From Streptomyces sp. NRRL F-6676 (GTDB lineage: Bacteria > Actinomycetota > Actinomycetes > Streptomycetales > Streptomycetaceae): DNA of 64,000 nucleotides. Both the position numbers and the translations under genes were made by a program. Positions 1-8,708 of this stretch are shown here, piece after piece (within the stretch, counting starts at the first letter, position 1; each line of letters opens with the position of its first letter). Location of the stretch: NCBI RefSeq assembly GCF_000725625.1, contig NZ_JOHS01000027.1, positions 10,293 to 74,292 on the forward strand, written 5' to 3'. The notes below the pieces were generated by a model, which did not search any database, was not told where the DNA came from, and was given only the letters and a program-made list of their open reading frames with translations.

Positions 1-1
1 C

Positions 2-181
2 GGCCGCGTCGACCGCCCGGTGTACGTGCGGCTGCGCGGGACGGACGGCAACCGGTCGGCGGTCGGCGCGCACGGGGCGGCCGTGGACCCGGCGGGCCCG
101 GCGCTGGACGTCGTCGGCGACGCCGACCCGTGGAAGGACCTGTGGTTCTACTCCAACCCCATGTGGGTCCTGCCCGCATGA
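2..181 (+). CDS. C-terminal end of a PHP/CehA-type metallohydrolase (partial)
   Basis: An open frame enters from the left edge and ends at a TGA at 179-181. Only about 59 residues are visible, ending in a tail with WKDLWFYSNPMWV. From memory this tail (a DPW..LWFYSNP-like motif before a short end) resembles actinobacterial PHP-domain/CehA-McbA family hydrolases, which act on phosphoester or carbamate-like substrates, but no catalytic residues lie inside the window. The next gene starts inside this stop codon (ATGA), so the two are translationally coupled. The family is an inference from the tail alone; that the frame is coding is supported by the tight overlap and the third-position GC bias. 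Confidence 0.4.
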   Translation, partial: GRVDRPVYVRLRGTDGNRSAVGAHGAAVDPAGPALDVVGDADPWKDLWFYSNPMWVLPA

Positions 182-801
182 CCTCCCTGCCCCCGCTGTC
201 GTCCGGCGTCCGCACCGTGATCGGTGTGGACGCCGGCTCCGCGCCCCTGCGCGAGGCCGACCACCTGATCCACGACCTGGCCGCCGGCCTCGCCCTCCCG
301 CCCACGACGGTCGCCTGCACCCACCCCGTGCGCACCGGCCGCCGCCCCCACCTGGCGACGACGTTCGCCCTGCCGGACGAGGCCACGGCGCGGGCGGTGT
401 GGCACCGCCTGGTGGCCCACCTCGCGTCGGCCGCCCCGGAGACGGGCGCGGCCTACGCCGAACTCCGCCACGGACCGGAGGAGTTGGCGGAAGCGGCGGC
501 CGGCGCCGCCCGCGAACACGCCCACCGCGAGTCCGGCCGCGCCGTGCTCTACCCCGGCGCGGACGCCGTCACCGGCACGGTCACCCTGGAGCACCTCCTC
601 ACCCACACGGCGATCGAGCAGGCGACGGTCCTGGGCACCCCCGAGCCGCCCGCCCCGACGGCGGAGATCGAAACCCGCGCCCATGTACGCCCCACCTGGC
701 ACACGGGCCACCTCACCCTCGCCCTCACCCCGGCCCCGGCGGGCCGCCTGGCCCCGTTCGAGGTCCCGAACCCGACGCCGTGCTGCGCGGATCACGGGTG
801 A
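178..801 (+). CDS. hypothetical protein coupled to the PHP-type hydrolase
   Basis: About 207 residues. I do not recognise the family. The start is taken as the ATG at 178 because it overlaps the upstream stop as ATGA; an upstream GTG at 130 would only add a stretch that shadows the previous gene. The protein is soluble, with no signal peptide or membrane segment, rich in Ala, Thr and Pro, and ends in PTPCCADHG with two adjacent cysteines. It has several His residues (HLIHD near the N terminus, HLLTHTA in the C-terminal half) but no catalytic motif I can name. Coupling suggests a function linked to the upstream hydrolase. Confidence 0.6.
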   Translation: MTSLPPLSSGVRTVIGVDAGSAPLREADHLIHDLAAGLALPPTTVACTHPVRTGRRPHLATTFALPDEATARAVWHRLVAHLASAAPETGAAYAELRHGPEELAEAAAGAAREHAHRESGRAVLYPGADAVTGTVTLEHLLTHTAIEQATVLGTPEPPAPTAEIETRAHVRPTWHTGHLTLALTPAPAGRLAPFEVPNPTPCCADHG

Positions 802-824
802 GGCGGGCGCCCCGGCCGGCATAG

Positions 825-890
825 GGATCCGGACGGGGCGCCCGGGGGATCCGGGCTGGGCGCCCAGGGAATCCGGACGGGGCGCCCGGG
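825..890. repeat. three tandem 22-bp repeats between convergent genes
   Basis: Three copies of a 22-bp unit starting at 825, 847 and 869, each carrying the self-complementary core GGGCGCCC. They fill the gap between the plus-strand gene ending at 801 and the minus-strand gene ending at 907. The nested palindromes could fold as hairpins and serve as a bidirectional terminator, although no T-run follows. Confidence 0.7.
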
Positions 891-906
891 GCCCGTCGGA
901 CAGGCC

Positions 907-2154
907 TCAGCGCTTGTCGACGGCGAGCGCGCCGTTCAGGAACACCATGCGCAGAGCGCGCAGGTTGCCGATGTCCGCGGTGGGATCGGCGCCCAGCAGG
1001 AGCAGGTCGGCGCGCTTGCCCGGGGCCACCGTGCCGAGGTCCGGGCGGACGCACTGCCGCGCCGCGCCGCTCGTGCCCGCGACCAGCACCTGCGCGGGCG
1101 TCAGCCCGGCCGCCACCATGAGTTCGGCCTCCTCCAGCGTGTTGGCGCCGAACAGGCCCCGGCCGCTGAAGGTGTCGCTGCCCAGCGCGATGCGCACGCC
1201 CGCCTCGGCGACCTTCTTGAGATTGCCACGGGCATCCGGGTGGGCGTCGTCGCCCCAGAGCGTGGGCGTGTAGGTGATGTCGTGTTCGAGCATCAGCTCG
1301 ATGAGCGAGTGGTCGGTGAGGGGCTCGACGGTGACACCGTGCTCCAGGCCGTCCGCCCCGGCCTCGATCGCCTCGCGCGCCGCGGCCTGCTGGGCGGTGT
1401 GGACGGTGACCCGAAGGCCCCGCTCATGCCCGGCCTCGATACCCGCCCGAAGGAGATCGAGGGGAAGCCGTTCCAACTCGACGGCATCCGGAAAGGCGGG
1501 GTTCCGCCAGAGGTACGCCGGTCCGCCGGAGTGCGCGCACGCGCCTTCCGACAGGAGTTTGATCGCGTCCACCTTGCGGTCGGCGAGGTGGTGCACCAGG
1601 TCGCGGATGTGCCGCACGCCGTCGACCTCCGCCGCCCAGCGCTCGCGCGCCCAGGGGTTGCCCTTGAAGATGGTGGCGGCGGGATGCCCGTCGCGTCCGG
1701 TGATACCGGAACCGGTCGCCAGCAGTCGCGGGCCCCGCAGGGTGCCGGCGGCGATCCTGGCCCGGGTCTCCAGGATTCCGTCCGTCGGGTCGCCCACCGA
1801 CTTGATGGTCGTGATTCCGTGGTCGAGGAACAGCCCGAGCCGCCCGGGGATGTCCTGTTCCTCGAAGGCCCGCATCGAGGCCGCGTCGGTGATCGCGTGC
1901 ACGTCGTAGAAGTGGACGTGCGTGTCGATCAGGCCGGGCACGACCCACCCTCCGGCCGCGTCCACCTCCCGCCCGCCCCGGAGCGGCTCGGCGGAGACGG
2001 CGGTGATCTCCGCGCCGTCGACGGCGACGTCGTACAGACCGTCGAGTGCCCGGTGACCGTCGAAGACGTGTGCACGACTGATCACGAGGTCGTGGGTCGC
2101 GCGGTCGTGCGTACCGGGGTGGGGGTTCACGGTCGCTGCGGATTGCTGGGGCAT
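907..2154 (-). CDS. amidohydrolase family protein (imidazolonepropionase-like)
   Basis: 415 residues, a normal length for metal-dependent amidohydrolases of the imidazolonepropionase/prolidase-like group, which cleave C-N bonds in a TIM barrel carrying one or two metal ions. The expected metal ligands are visible in order: H79 and H81 (DTHVHF), a candidate carbamylated lysine K199 (DAIKL), H252 (TVHTAQ), H272 (LEHG) and D327 (LGSDTF). A beta-sandwich domain brackets the barrel, with the usual final segment GTVAPGKRADLLLL. There is no signal peptide, so it should be cytoplasmic. ATG at 2154 is preceded by an AGGAG-type ribosome binding site. The substrate is unknown. The Rrf2 regulator just upstream shares a promoter-region motif with it. 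Confidence 0.9.
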   Translation of the reverse strand: MPQQSAATVNPHPGTHDRATHDLVISRAHVFDGHRALDGLYDVAVDGAEITAVSAEPLRGGREVDAAGGWVVPGLIDTHVHFYDVHAITDAASMRAFEEQDIPGRLGLFLDHGITTIKSVGDPTDGILETRARIAAGTLRGPRLLATGSGITGRDGHPAATIFKGNPWARERWAAEVDGVRHIRDLVHHLADRKVDAIKLLSEGACAHSGGPAYLWRNPAFPDAVELERLPLDLLRAGIEAGHERGLRVTVHTAQQAAAREAIEAGADGLEHGVTVEPLTDHSLIELMLEHDITYTPTLWGDDAHPDARGNLKKVAEAGVRIALGSDTFSGRGLFGANTLEEAELMVAAGLTPAQVLVAGTSGAARQCVRPDLGTVAPGKRADLLLLGADPTADIGNLRALRMVFLNGALAVDKR

Positions 2155-2237
2155 CGCTGCCGCTCCTGGTGTGTGTGGTGCTGAGGGGGTTGCGAGAGGT
2201 GGATGTGGAGGTGGAGAGGGACCCTGAGACTGCTACT

Positions 2238-2251
2238 CAGCCGGTTGCAGT
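2238..2251 (-). promoter_or_regulatory. putative Rrf2 operator upstream of the amidohydrolase
   Basis: Read on the plus strand, CAGCCGGTTGCAGT matches the core of the motif over the Rrf2 promoter (2826-2840) at 10 of 14 positions, including an identical GTTGCAGT. It lies 84 bp upstream of the amidohydrolase start. I see no convincing -10/-35 pair here. The assignment is inferred from the shared motif only. Confidence 0.4.
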
Positions 2252-2336
2252 TAGGGCCTGCGTCGGGACACGGGACGACTCCGGATGACGCGGCGTGGCG
2301 GGGCGTGACGCGCAAGACGTACGCGGCACCGCGCGT

Positions 2337-2786
2337 TCAGCGGCGGTGGCCCTTCGGTTCGCTGTCGGCGTCCAGCACCTGCCGCAGCAGGCCGGCGATC
2401 GTCGTCCTGCCGAGCTGTTCCTCCAGGGCCCGCTCGGCATCGCGGAACTCGGCGTCGAGCAGATCACCGATGTTGCGCCCGATCGCGCACGTCCCGTTGG
2501 GCGGATGGGCGTGCCGCGAGAAGACCTGCCCCTCCTCGACGGCGGCGTAGGCGTCGCGGAGCGTGATGTCCCGCGGGGCCCGCGCGAGGGACCAGCCGCC
2601 GCCGCGCCCCTCGGTGGACCACACCAGACGGGCGTCCCGCAGCCGGCCCAGAACGCGCCGCACGAGGACCGGATTGCTGTCGAGGCTGTCCGCGATCTCG
2701 GCGGACGTCAACGACCCCCCGCGCCGGTTGGCCAGCATCGCGAGCGCGTGAATCGCGACCGCGCTCCTGCCGCTGAGCCCCGCCAT
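2337..2786 (-). CDS. Rrf2 family transcriptional regulator
   Basis: 149 residues from the ATG at 2786; a longer frame exists upstream but would run through its own promoter. The N-terminal half is a winged helix of Rrf2 type: SAVAIHALAMLA, then SAEIADSLDSNPVLVRR as the recognition helix, then a basic wing with EGRGGGWSLARAP. A single cysteine sits in GTCAIG; Fe-S Rrf2 proteins such as IscR or NsrR use three, so this one probably does not hold a cluster and may sense a ligand or use a lone thiol. It lies 182 bp upstream of, and in the same orientation as, the amidohydrolase, and both upstream regions share a motif, which suggests autoregulation plus control of the amidohydrolase. Confidence 0.88.
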   Translation of the reverse strand: MAGLSGRSAVAIHALAMLANRRGGSLTSAEIADSLDSNPVLVRRVLGRLRDARLVWSTEGRGGGWSLARAPRDITLRDAYAAVEEGQVFSRHAHPPNGTCAIGRNIGDLLDAEFRDAERALEEQLGRTTIAGLLRQVLDADSEPKGHRR

Positions 2787-2825
2787 CACCCACCCACTCC
2801 CAGCGCCGCTCCGTTCAACTGGAAC

Positions 2826-2855
2826 CAACCTAGTTGCAGTATCCCGGATGGTCAA
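2826..2855 (-). promoter_or_regulatory. promoter and operator of the Rrf2 gene
   Basis: On the minus strand a -35 TTGACC (2855-2850) is separated by 17 bp from a -10 TAGGTT (2832-2827), an excellent Streptomyces housekeeping promoter. The -10 is embedded in CAACCTAGTTG (plus strand 2826-2836), an inverted repeat with CAAC/GTTG arms, so a bound dimer would block polymerase. This points to autorepression. Confidence 0.65.
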
Positions 2856-3016
2856 CCGCGCCGCCGTGCACCTGCCGAGAGCCTCGGGGCCCGCGCCCGC
2901 ACCGGGCGAGTGCGCGTACGTGCCGGTTCCCCCGTGCCTGGCGGTGACCGGCCGGACGCCCGTCCGATTCGTCCCCAACCATTTGGGATTCCGTTCCCTG
3001 AGCGTTCAACCGTTGC

Positions 3017-3048
3017 CCCCTGTCAGGGGCCTGTGTGCTTCCTAGGGT
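3017..3048 (+). promoter_or_regulatory. promoter with palindromic operator before the ABC transporter
   Basis: A -10 TAGGGT (3043-3048) lies 17 bp downstream of a -35-like CTGTCA (3020-3025). The -35 lies inside a perfect 13-bp palindrome CCCCTGTCAGGGG (3017-3029), a candidate repressor site. The ABC ATPase starts 29 bp downstream. Confidence 0.5.
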
Positions 3049-3076
3049 CAGTGAGGCTCTCCGAAAGAAGGGGCTC

Positions 3077-4189
3077 ATGGACTCACAGCTCGCCGTCCGG
3101 GCGCGCGGCATCACCAAGTGCTTCGGCGACGTCGTGGCGCTCGACGGCGTCGACCTGGACGTGGCGCGGGGCCGCATCCACGGCCTGGTCGGTCCGAACG
3201 GCGCCGGCAAGACGACGCTGCTCGGTCTTCTCCTCGGCCTGGCCGTGGCCGACGGCGGAAGCCTGGAGATCCTCGGCACGCCGGTGGGCCGGGCCTTCGA
3301 AGCCCCGGGCGGCGTCGCCGGGTTCGTGGACGGGCCCGGGCTGTACCCGTCGCTGACCGCCCGGCAGAACCTGGCCGCGCTCGCCGCTCTGCGGGGCGAC
3401 GACACGCGGTCGGCGGGGATCGAGGACGCGCTCGAACAGGTCGGTCTCACGGACGTCGCCGACGACCGCACCCGTGGCTTCTCCCTGGGCATGCGCCAAC
3501 GGCTCGGCCTCGCCGCCGCGTTGCTCGCGAAGCCGCGGCTGCTCGTCCTGGACGAACCCGCCAACGGGCTGGACCCGGCCGGGAAGCAGCACGTCCACGG
3601 CGTCCTCACCCGGCTCGCGCGGGAGGGGACGAGCGTGGTGCTCTCCAGCCATCGCATGGACGACCTGGAGGCCCTGTGCTCCGAGGTCACCATCCTCGCC
3701 ACCGGGCGGACCGTCTACTCCGGACCGCTCGGCGACCTGGCCGCCGAGAACCGCGAACTCGACTACCGGCTCCTCACCTCCGATCCGGAGCGCGCCCGCG
3801 CACTGGCCGCCGGCACGCCGGGGATCCGGCTGGTCGACGACGCCGGGGGCCGTGGGGGACGGGCGGCGCTGGTGCTGCGCGCGCAGACGGTCGCCCTCGA
3901 CGACCTGGTGGTACGGCTCGTCCACGAGGGCATCGCCCTGCGCGAACTGGCCCCCGTGGTCTCACCGCTGGAGGCGGCCTTCCTGGCCCTGACGGAACAC
4001 CGGCCCACCGTGCCGCGGCAGCCGGACGACACCGACGCCCCGAGGCCGACCGGCGCCCGGCACCACGGCGAAGGCGACACCCGGCGGCCGGGCGGGGCCG
4101 AGGTCCCGCAGCGGTCCGGCCCCGCGCCCCGGCGTGACGCGGCCGCGCCCCGGAGGACCGAGGTCCAGCGGCAGGAGGCCGGACGATGA
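3077..4189 (+). CDS. ABC transporter ATP-binding protein
   Basis: 370 residues from the ATG at 3077, preceded by GAAGGGG. A complete nucleotide-binding domain occupies the first 220 residues: Walker A GPNGAGKTT, signature SLGMRQRLGL, Walker B LLVLDEPANGLD and the switch His in LSSHRMDDLE. The order and sequence are typical of the ABC-2/CcmA export group. Residues 220-310 form the usual C-terminal accessory segment. The last 60 or so residues are a Pro/Arg/Ala-rich tail (HRPTVPRQ through RRTEVQRQEAGR) with no known function. Its stop overlaps the permease start as ATGA, so the two make one exporter. The cargo is unknown. It could supply a self-resistance or lantibiotic-type export function, but nothing nearby shows that. 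Confidence 0.9.
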   Translation: MDSQLAVRARGITKCFGDVVALDGVDLDVARGRIHGLVGPNGAGKTTLLGLLLGLAVADGGSLEILGTPVGRAFEAPGGVAGFVDGPGLYPSLTARQNLAALAALRGDDTRSAGIEDALEQVGLTDVADDRTRGFSLGMRQRLGLAAALLAKPRLLVLDEPANGLDPAGKQHVHGVLTRLAREGTSVVLSSHRMDDLEALCSEVTILATGRTVYSGPLGDLAAENRELDYRLLTSDPERARALAAGTPGIRLVDDAGGRGGRAALVLRAQTVALDDLVVRLVHEGIALRELAPVVSPLEAAFLALTEHRPTVPRQPDDTDAPRPTGARHHGEGDTRRPGGAEVPQRSGPAPRRDAAAPRRTEVQRQEAGR

Positions 4190-5634
4190 CCGCCGCCACA
4201 AGCCCGGCCGAGCACCCGGCCGAGCACCCGGCCGGTCCCTCGGCCGCGAGCCCCGCCCCCGGTGCCGTACCTCCTGCGCACAGCCCCGCGGCAGGCCCCG
4301 CGGCAGGCCGTGTGACGGTCGCCCGGAGCTACCGCTTCGAAGTCGTCAAGCTCCTCTCCCAGTGGCGGATCCGCCTGCTGCTCCTCGCCTGCTGGATCGC
4401 GCCCGCGGTCTTCGTGGCCGGGGTGAGCGCGCAGAGCACGCTGCCCACGGACACCCTGTTCGGCCGCTGGATGCACGCCACCGGGTGGGCCGGGCCGCTG
4501 GTGACGCTCGGTTTCGCCGGCACCTGGGCGCTGCCGTTGCTCACCTCCGTCGTCGCCGGCGACGTCTTCGCCTCGGAGGACCGGCTCGGCACCTGGCGCC
4601 ACCTGCTCGTCGCCGTCCGCTCGCCCCGGCGGATCTTCGCGGCCAAGGCGTCGGCCGGCCTCACCGTCGTCCTCCTGCTCGTGGCCGGACTGGCCGCCTC
4701 CAGCACGGCCGGCGGCCTGCTCGCCGTCGGCGACCAACCGCTGGCCGGCCTCGACGGGCACCTGCTCGCGCCGGGGGACGCCGCCGGCACGGTCCTGCTC
4801 GCCTGGGCCTGCGCGCTCGCCCCCACCCTGGCCCTCGCCGGAATCGGGTTCCTCGGGTCGGTGGCCCTCGGGCGCTCCCCGATGGGTCTGCTGCTGCCCG
4901 CGCTCGTCGCGCTGACGATGCAGCTCGCCCAGATGCTGCCGCTGCCGGTCGCCGTGCGCCTGGCCCTGCCCGGCGACGCGTTCGTCACCTGGAAGGGCCT
5001 GTTCACCGAACCGGCGCAGCTCACCCCGCTCCTCATCGGCATGGTCGTCAGCCTCCTGTGGGCCGTGACGGCGACGGCGCTGGCGTACGTCCTCTTCCTG
5101 CGGCGCGACTTCACCAACCCCGCCGACGACGGTTCGGCGCGCCGCGCGGTCACCACGGCCGCACTGCCGCTCGCCGCGCTGCTCGGCGTGACGGTCGCGG
5201 TCGTGGCGGGGACGACCACCGCCGCGGGCTCCGGGATCGAGCAGGCCAAGGTGGAAAGCGCCCTCGCCACCGAGTTCGCCCACCTGTACCGCATGCAGAC
5301 CGAACAGCTCCACCGACCGGCCGTCACCGAGGCGCAGTTGAGGACCTCCGCGGCGTGCGCCAAGGCGGGCGTCCAGGACGACGCCCGGGGCCCGGGCAAC
5401 GACTGGCGGTGCGTCGTCTCCTGGCACCTGCCGGGTGTCGCGGCCACCGGGTCGGCCGTCTACCAGCTCGACATCACGGCGGACGGGCGGTTCGTCGCGG
5501 ACGGCGACGGACCCAAGGAGGTCAACGGGTACTTCCTGGTGCGCACTTCGACGGGAGACGCACCGAACCCGCTGTGGCAGTTCGACGGTGACGTCGACCT
5601 GCTCTCCGCCTCGCCGGACTCCCCGGCTCCCTGA
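4186..5634 (+). CDS. ABC transporter permease with extracytoplasmic C-terminal domain
   Basis: 482 residues; the start overlaps the ATPase stop as ATGA. About 40 disordered Pro/Ala-rich residues precede the core. Six hydrophobic segments follow (for example LLLLACWIAPAVFVAGVSA, LTVVLLLVAGLAAS, LLIGMVVSLLWAVTATALAYVLFL, LPLAALLGVTVAVVAGT). After the last segment about 130 residues have no hydrophobic stretch and include a disulfide-capable pair (SAACAKAG, DWRCVVSW), so an extracytoplasmic C-terminal domain is likely. It forms an ABC-2-type exporter with the preceding ATPase. The extracellular tail is unusual for a plain ABC-2 permease and may contact the secreted phosphoesterase encoded 73 bp downstream; that link is an inference. 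Confidence 0.85.
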   Translation: MTAATSPAEHPAEHPAGPSAASPAPGAVPPAHSPAAGPAAGRVTVARSYRFEVVKLLSQWRIRLLLLACWIAPAVFVAGVSAQSTLPTDTLFGRWMHATGWAGPLVTLGFAGTWALPLLTSVVAGDVFASEDRLGTWRHLLVAVRSPRRIFAAKASAGLTVVLLLVAGLAASSTAGGLLAVGDQPLAGLDGHLLAPGDAAGTVLLAWACALAPTLALAGIGFLGSVALGRSPMGLLLPALVALTMQLAQMLPLPVAVRLALPGDAFVTWKGLFTEPAQLTPLLIGMVVSLLWAVTATALAYVLFLRRDFTNPADDGSARRAVTTAALPLAALLGVTVAVVAGTTTAAGSGIEQAKVESALATEFAHLYRMQTEQLHRPAVTEAQLRTSAACAKAGVQDDARGPGNDWRCVVSWHLPGVAATGSAVYQLDITADGRFVADGDGPKEVNGYFLVRTSTGDAPNPLWQFDGDVDLLSASPDSPAP

Positions 5635-5707
5635 GCCCCCTCCCGCCCCCCTGAACTTTCTCTCCGGCCACCCCCCAACTCTCCGGATCTATCTCGTAAG
5701 GACTGAC

Positions 5708-8458
5708 ATGCAGATAGCACGCCGCCGCCGGCAGGCCGGGAAGAACCACTACGACCTGCTGGGCAGACGCGTCAGCCGCCGGGCCACGCTGGTCACGGCC
5801 TGCATCACCACGGCCGCCCTGGCCACCGGCGTCGCCGTCGCCGAGACCCGCCAGTTCGGCACCGAACAGGTCGGCCAGGTCACCCACAAGGGCCAGGTCG
5901 TCTCCGCCGACCAGTACATCGCCCCGTACGGCGACCGCCTCGTCATCGACGACGGCAAGATCATGTCGTCGACGGTCAGCCCCGACGGCGGCCACCTCGC
6001 CGCCTCGGTCACCGACGGCGACGCCTCGCTGGTCGTCGTGGACCTCGCGACCGGCCGGATCAAGCAGCGCGTCGGCACCAACGCCGCCGACGACCTGCGC
6101 ATCAGCAGCAACGCCGTCGGTCAGGAAGGCCCCGTCTACTCGCCCGACGGCAAGCAGCTCTGGCTGGGCCAGCTCGACGGCTACACCAAGTTCACCGTGA
6201 ACGAGGACGGCACCCTCGCCAACCCGGTGACCGTCACGATCCCGGCCGACGGCAGCAAGCAGGCCCTGCCCGCCGCCGCCGTGTTCTCCGCCGACGGCTC
6301 CACCGTGTACGCCGCGGTCAACGGCCAGAACCGGGTGGTCGCCATCGACGCGGCGACCGGCGCCGTCAAGCAGAACTGGACGGTGGGCAACGCCCCGCGC
6401 GGCATGGCCCGCGTCGGCGACAAGCTCTACGTCAGCAACGAGGGCGGCCGGCCCGCGAAGGCCGGGGACCCCACGCTCAACTCCTACGGCACACAGGTGC
6501 CGGCCGATCCGAAGACCGGCGCGACCACCACCGGCACGGTCAGCGTCATCGACCTGGCCGCCCCCTCCGCCGCCGTCCGCACCATCGACGTCGGCCTGCA
6601 CCCGACCGCCGTGTACGCCCGGCACGGAGCGGTGTTCGTCACCAACACCGCCGACAACAACGTGTCGGTCATCGACACCGCCAAGGGCAAGGTCGTCCAG
6701 ACCATCTCCACCCAGCCGTGGCCGGAGGCCTCCGTCGGCTACGAGCCCGACGCGGTCACCCTCACCGACGACGGCCGCCTGCTGGTGACGCTCGGCCGCG
6801 CCAACGCCGTCGCCGTCTACCGCTACACCTCCCCGCAGGAGCCGGTCAGTTACGTCGGCCTCCTCCCGACGGACTACTTCCCCGCCGAGATCACCACCGT
6901 GGGCAAGAAGGTCGTCGTCTCCAACACCCGCGGCATCGACGCGCGCCGCCCCGCCGCCGCCGGCCACGGCACCCACGACACGACCTCCAGCCTGACGCAG
7001 TTCACCCTGCCCAGTGACCGCGTCATCCGCGCGCAGACCGCCAAGGTCTTCCAGCAGAACGGCTGGACCGGCAACGCCGTCCAGTCGGCCAAGGGACACG
7101 GCAAGGCCAAGCCGCAGCCGGTCCCGAAGCGGCTCGGCGACCCGTCGACGATCAAGCACGTCTTCCTGATCGTCAAGGAGAACCGCACCTACGACCAGGT
7201 GCTCGGCGACGTCCCCGAGGGCAACGGCGACCCGTCGCTGACGCAGTTCGGCGAGAACGTCACCCCGAACCAGCACGCGCTGGCGAAGCAGTTCGGCCTG
7301 TACGACAACACCTACGACATCGGCACCAACTCCGCCGAGGGCCACAACTGGCTCATGCAGGCCGACAACCCCGAGTACACCGAGTCCTCGGCCGGCGAGT
7401 ACAAGCGCAGCTACGACACCGAGGACGACGCCCTCGGCCACCAGAAGACCGGCTTCCTGTGGACGGGCGCGCAGGCGGCCGGCAGAAGCGTGCGGGACTT
7501 CGGCGAGTTCCAGCAGTTCCTGACCAAGCCGTCCGGCGCGAGCTGGCAGAACCTGTACTGCGACGCCAGGAACATGGACGCCACCGGCCAGGCCACCGCG
7601 TACCCGTTGAACTCCTCCTCGCCGATCCCGTCGCTCAACAGCGTCTCGGTGCCCGGCTTCCCGAAGTTCGACACCAGCGTCCCGGACCTGTACCGGTACG
7701 AGATCTGGAAGCAGGACTTCGAGAAGCACGGTCCGGCGAACCTGAACATGTTCTGGCTCTCCAGCGACCACACCGGCGGCCCGGCCGGCCCGGCCGCCCA
7801 GGTCGCCGACAACGACCTCGCCACCGGCAAGATCATCGACAAGATCTCGCACAGCAAGTACTGGAAGGACTCGGCGATCTTCGTCGTCGAGGACGACTCC
7901 CAGGCCGGCCTCGACCACGTCGACGGCCACCGCGCCCCGATCCAGATCATCAGCCCCTGGGCGCAGCACGGCACCGTCGACAGCCACTACTACTCGCAGA
8001 TCACGATGATCCGCACCATCGAGCAGATCCTCGGGATCCACCCGATGAACCAGAAGGACAGCGCGGCCACCCCCATGCGGGGCGTGTTCACCCGGCGGCC
8101 CGACTACACGCCGTTCACCGCCCTGCCGAACCGCACCCCGCTGACCGACGGGCTGAAGACCCCGCCGTCCTGCGGAGTGGACACCCCCGCCGCGCAGGAC
8201 CCGAAGGCGGCGGTCGTACCGACGGCGAAGGTCCCGGCGGGCAAGGCGTCCCTCGCCGCCGCGTGGGACTCGTGGAAGTCCAAGCAGCGCCTGACCGGTC
8301 CGCACGCCGTACCCGACTACGCCAACCCGGCCCAGATGAACCACCTCACCTGGTACCAGACGCACAACTGGGCCCGTCCGTACCCCGGCGAGAAGAAGAT
8401 CTACGCCCCGAACGACGTGCCCGGCGCGTTCATCCCGTCGGCGGAGTCCGACGGCTGA
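5708..8458 (+). CDS. secreted bifunctional YncE-like beta-propeller / alkaline phosphatase-family phosphoesterase
   Basis: 916 residues from the ATG at 5708, with AAGGA eight bases upstream. The N terminus has a twin-arginine-like/Sec signal (RRVSRRATLVTACITTAAL, cut near AVAE), so it is exported. Residues about 60-440 are YVTN/YncE propeller blades with repeated VSVIDLA, NNVSVIDTAKGKVVQTI and PDAVTLTDDGRLLV motifs. From about residue 480 (HVFLIVKENRTYDQVLGD) to 800 there is a phosphoesterase domain of the phospholipase C/acid phosphatase superfamily, with the metal- and nucleophile-region motifs NRTYD, NSAEGHNWLM and VVEDDSQAGLDHVDGHR. The C-terminal 100 residues look like a cell-wall-facing tail. 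The substrate is probably a phosphodiester, perhaps a phospholipid or teichoic acid. A clean terminator follows. Confidence 0.88.
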   Translation: MQIARRRRQAGKNHYDLLGRRVSRRATLVTACITTAALATGVAVAETRQFGTEQVGQVTHKGQVVSADQYIAPYGDRLVIDDGKIMSSTVSPDGGHLAASVTDGDASLVVVDLATGRIKQRVGTNAADDLRISSNAVGQEGPVYSPDGKQLWLGQLDGYTKFTVNEDGTLANPVTVTIPADGSKQALPAAAVFSADGSTVYAAVNGQNRVVAIDAATGAVKQNWTVGNAPRGMARVGDKLYVSNEGGRPAKAGDPTLNSYGTQVPADPKTGATTTGTVSVIDLAAPSAAVRTIDVGLHPTAVYARHGAVFVTNTADNNVSVIDTAKGKVVQTISTQPWPEASVGYEPDAVTLTDDGRLLVTLGRANAVAVYRYTSPQEPVSYVGLLPTDYFPAEITTVGKKVVVSNTRGIDARRPAAAGHGTHDTTSSLTQFTLPSDRVIRAQTAKVFQQNGWTGNAVQSAKGHGKAKPQPVPKRLGDPSTIKHVFLIVKENRTYDQVLGDVPEGNGDPSLTQFGENVTPNQHALAKQFGLYDNTYDIGTNSAEGHNWLMQADNPEYTESSAGEYKRSYDTEDDALGHQKTGFLWTGAQAAGRSVRDFGEFQQFLTKPSGASWQNLYCDARNMDATGQATAYPLNSSSPIPSLNSVSVPGFPKFDTSVPDLYRYEIWKQDFEKHGPANLNMFWLSSDHTGGPAGPAAQVADNDLATGKIIDKISHSKYWKDSAIFVVEDDSQAGLDHVDGHRAPIQIISPWAQHGTVDSHYYSQITMIRTIEQILGIHPMNQKDSAATPMRGVFTRRPDYTPFTALPNRTPLTDGLKTPPSCGVDTPAAQDPKAAVVPTAKVPAGKASLAAAWDSWKSKQRLTGPHAVPDYANPAQMNHLTWYQTHNWARPYPGEKKIYAPNDVPGAFIPSAESDG

Positions 8459-8477
8459 CGCACGCCCACACCCGCGA

Positions 8478-8510
8478 CCGAGCGCGGCCGTCCGGACCGG
8501 CCGCGCTCGG
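8478..8510 (+). terminator. factor-independent terminator hairpin
   Basis: A perfect 13-bp GC-rich stem (8478-8490 with 8498-8510) around a 7-base loop, 20 bp after the phosphoesterase stop. There is no T-run, as is usual for Streptomyces terminators. Confidence 0.8.
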
Positions 8511-8708
8511 CGAAGCCCTGGGTGCGCGCTCACGCACCCCACTCCGCCCGCGCCGTCCTGCCCGGCCCGTCGTCGCGCGGTTCCGCGCCCCGGCGGTCGG
8601 CCGGGGCCGCACGGCGCCGGCGAGGGGTTCGGCGGCGACGGGTGTGACGGCCTCGTTGCCGTCCGACCTGCGGAACGCGTCCTGGCCGCGTCGTCCTACG
8701 GTGGCGTC

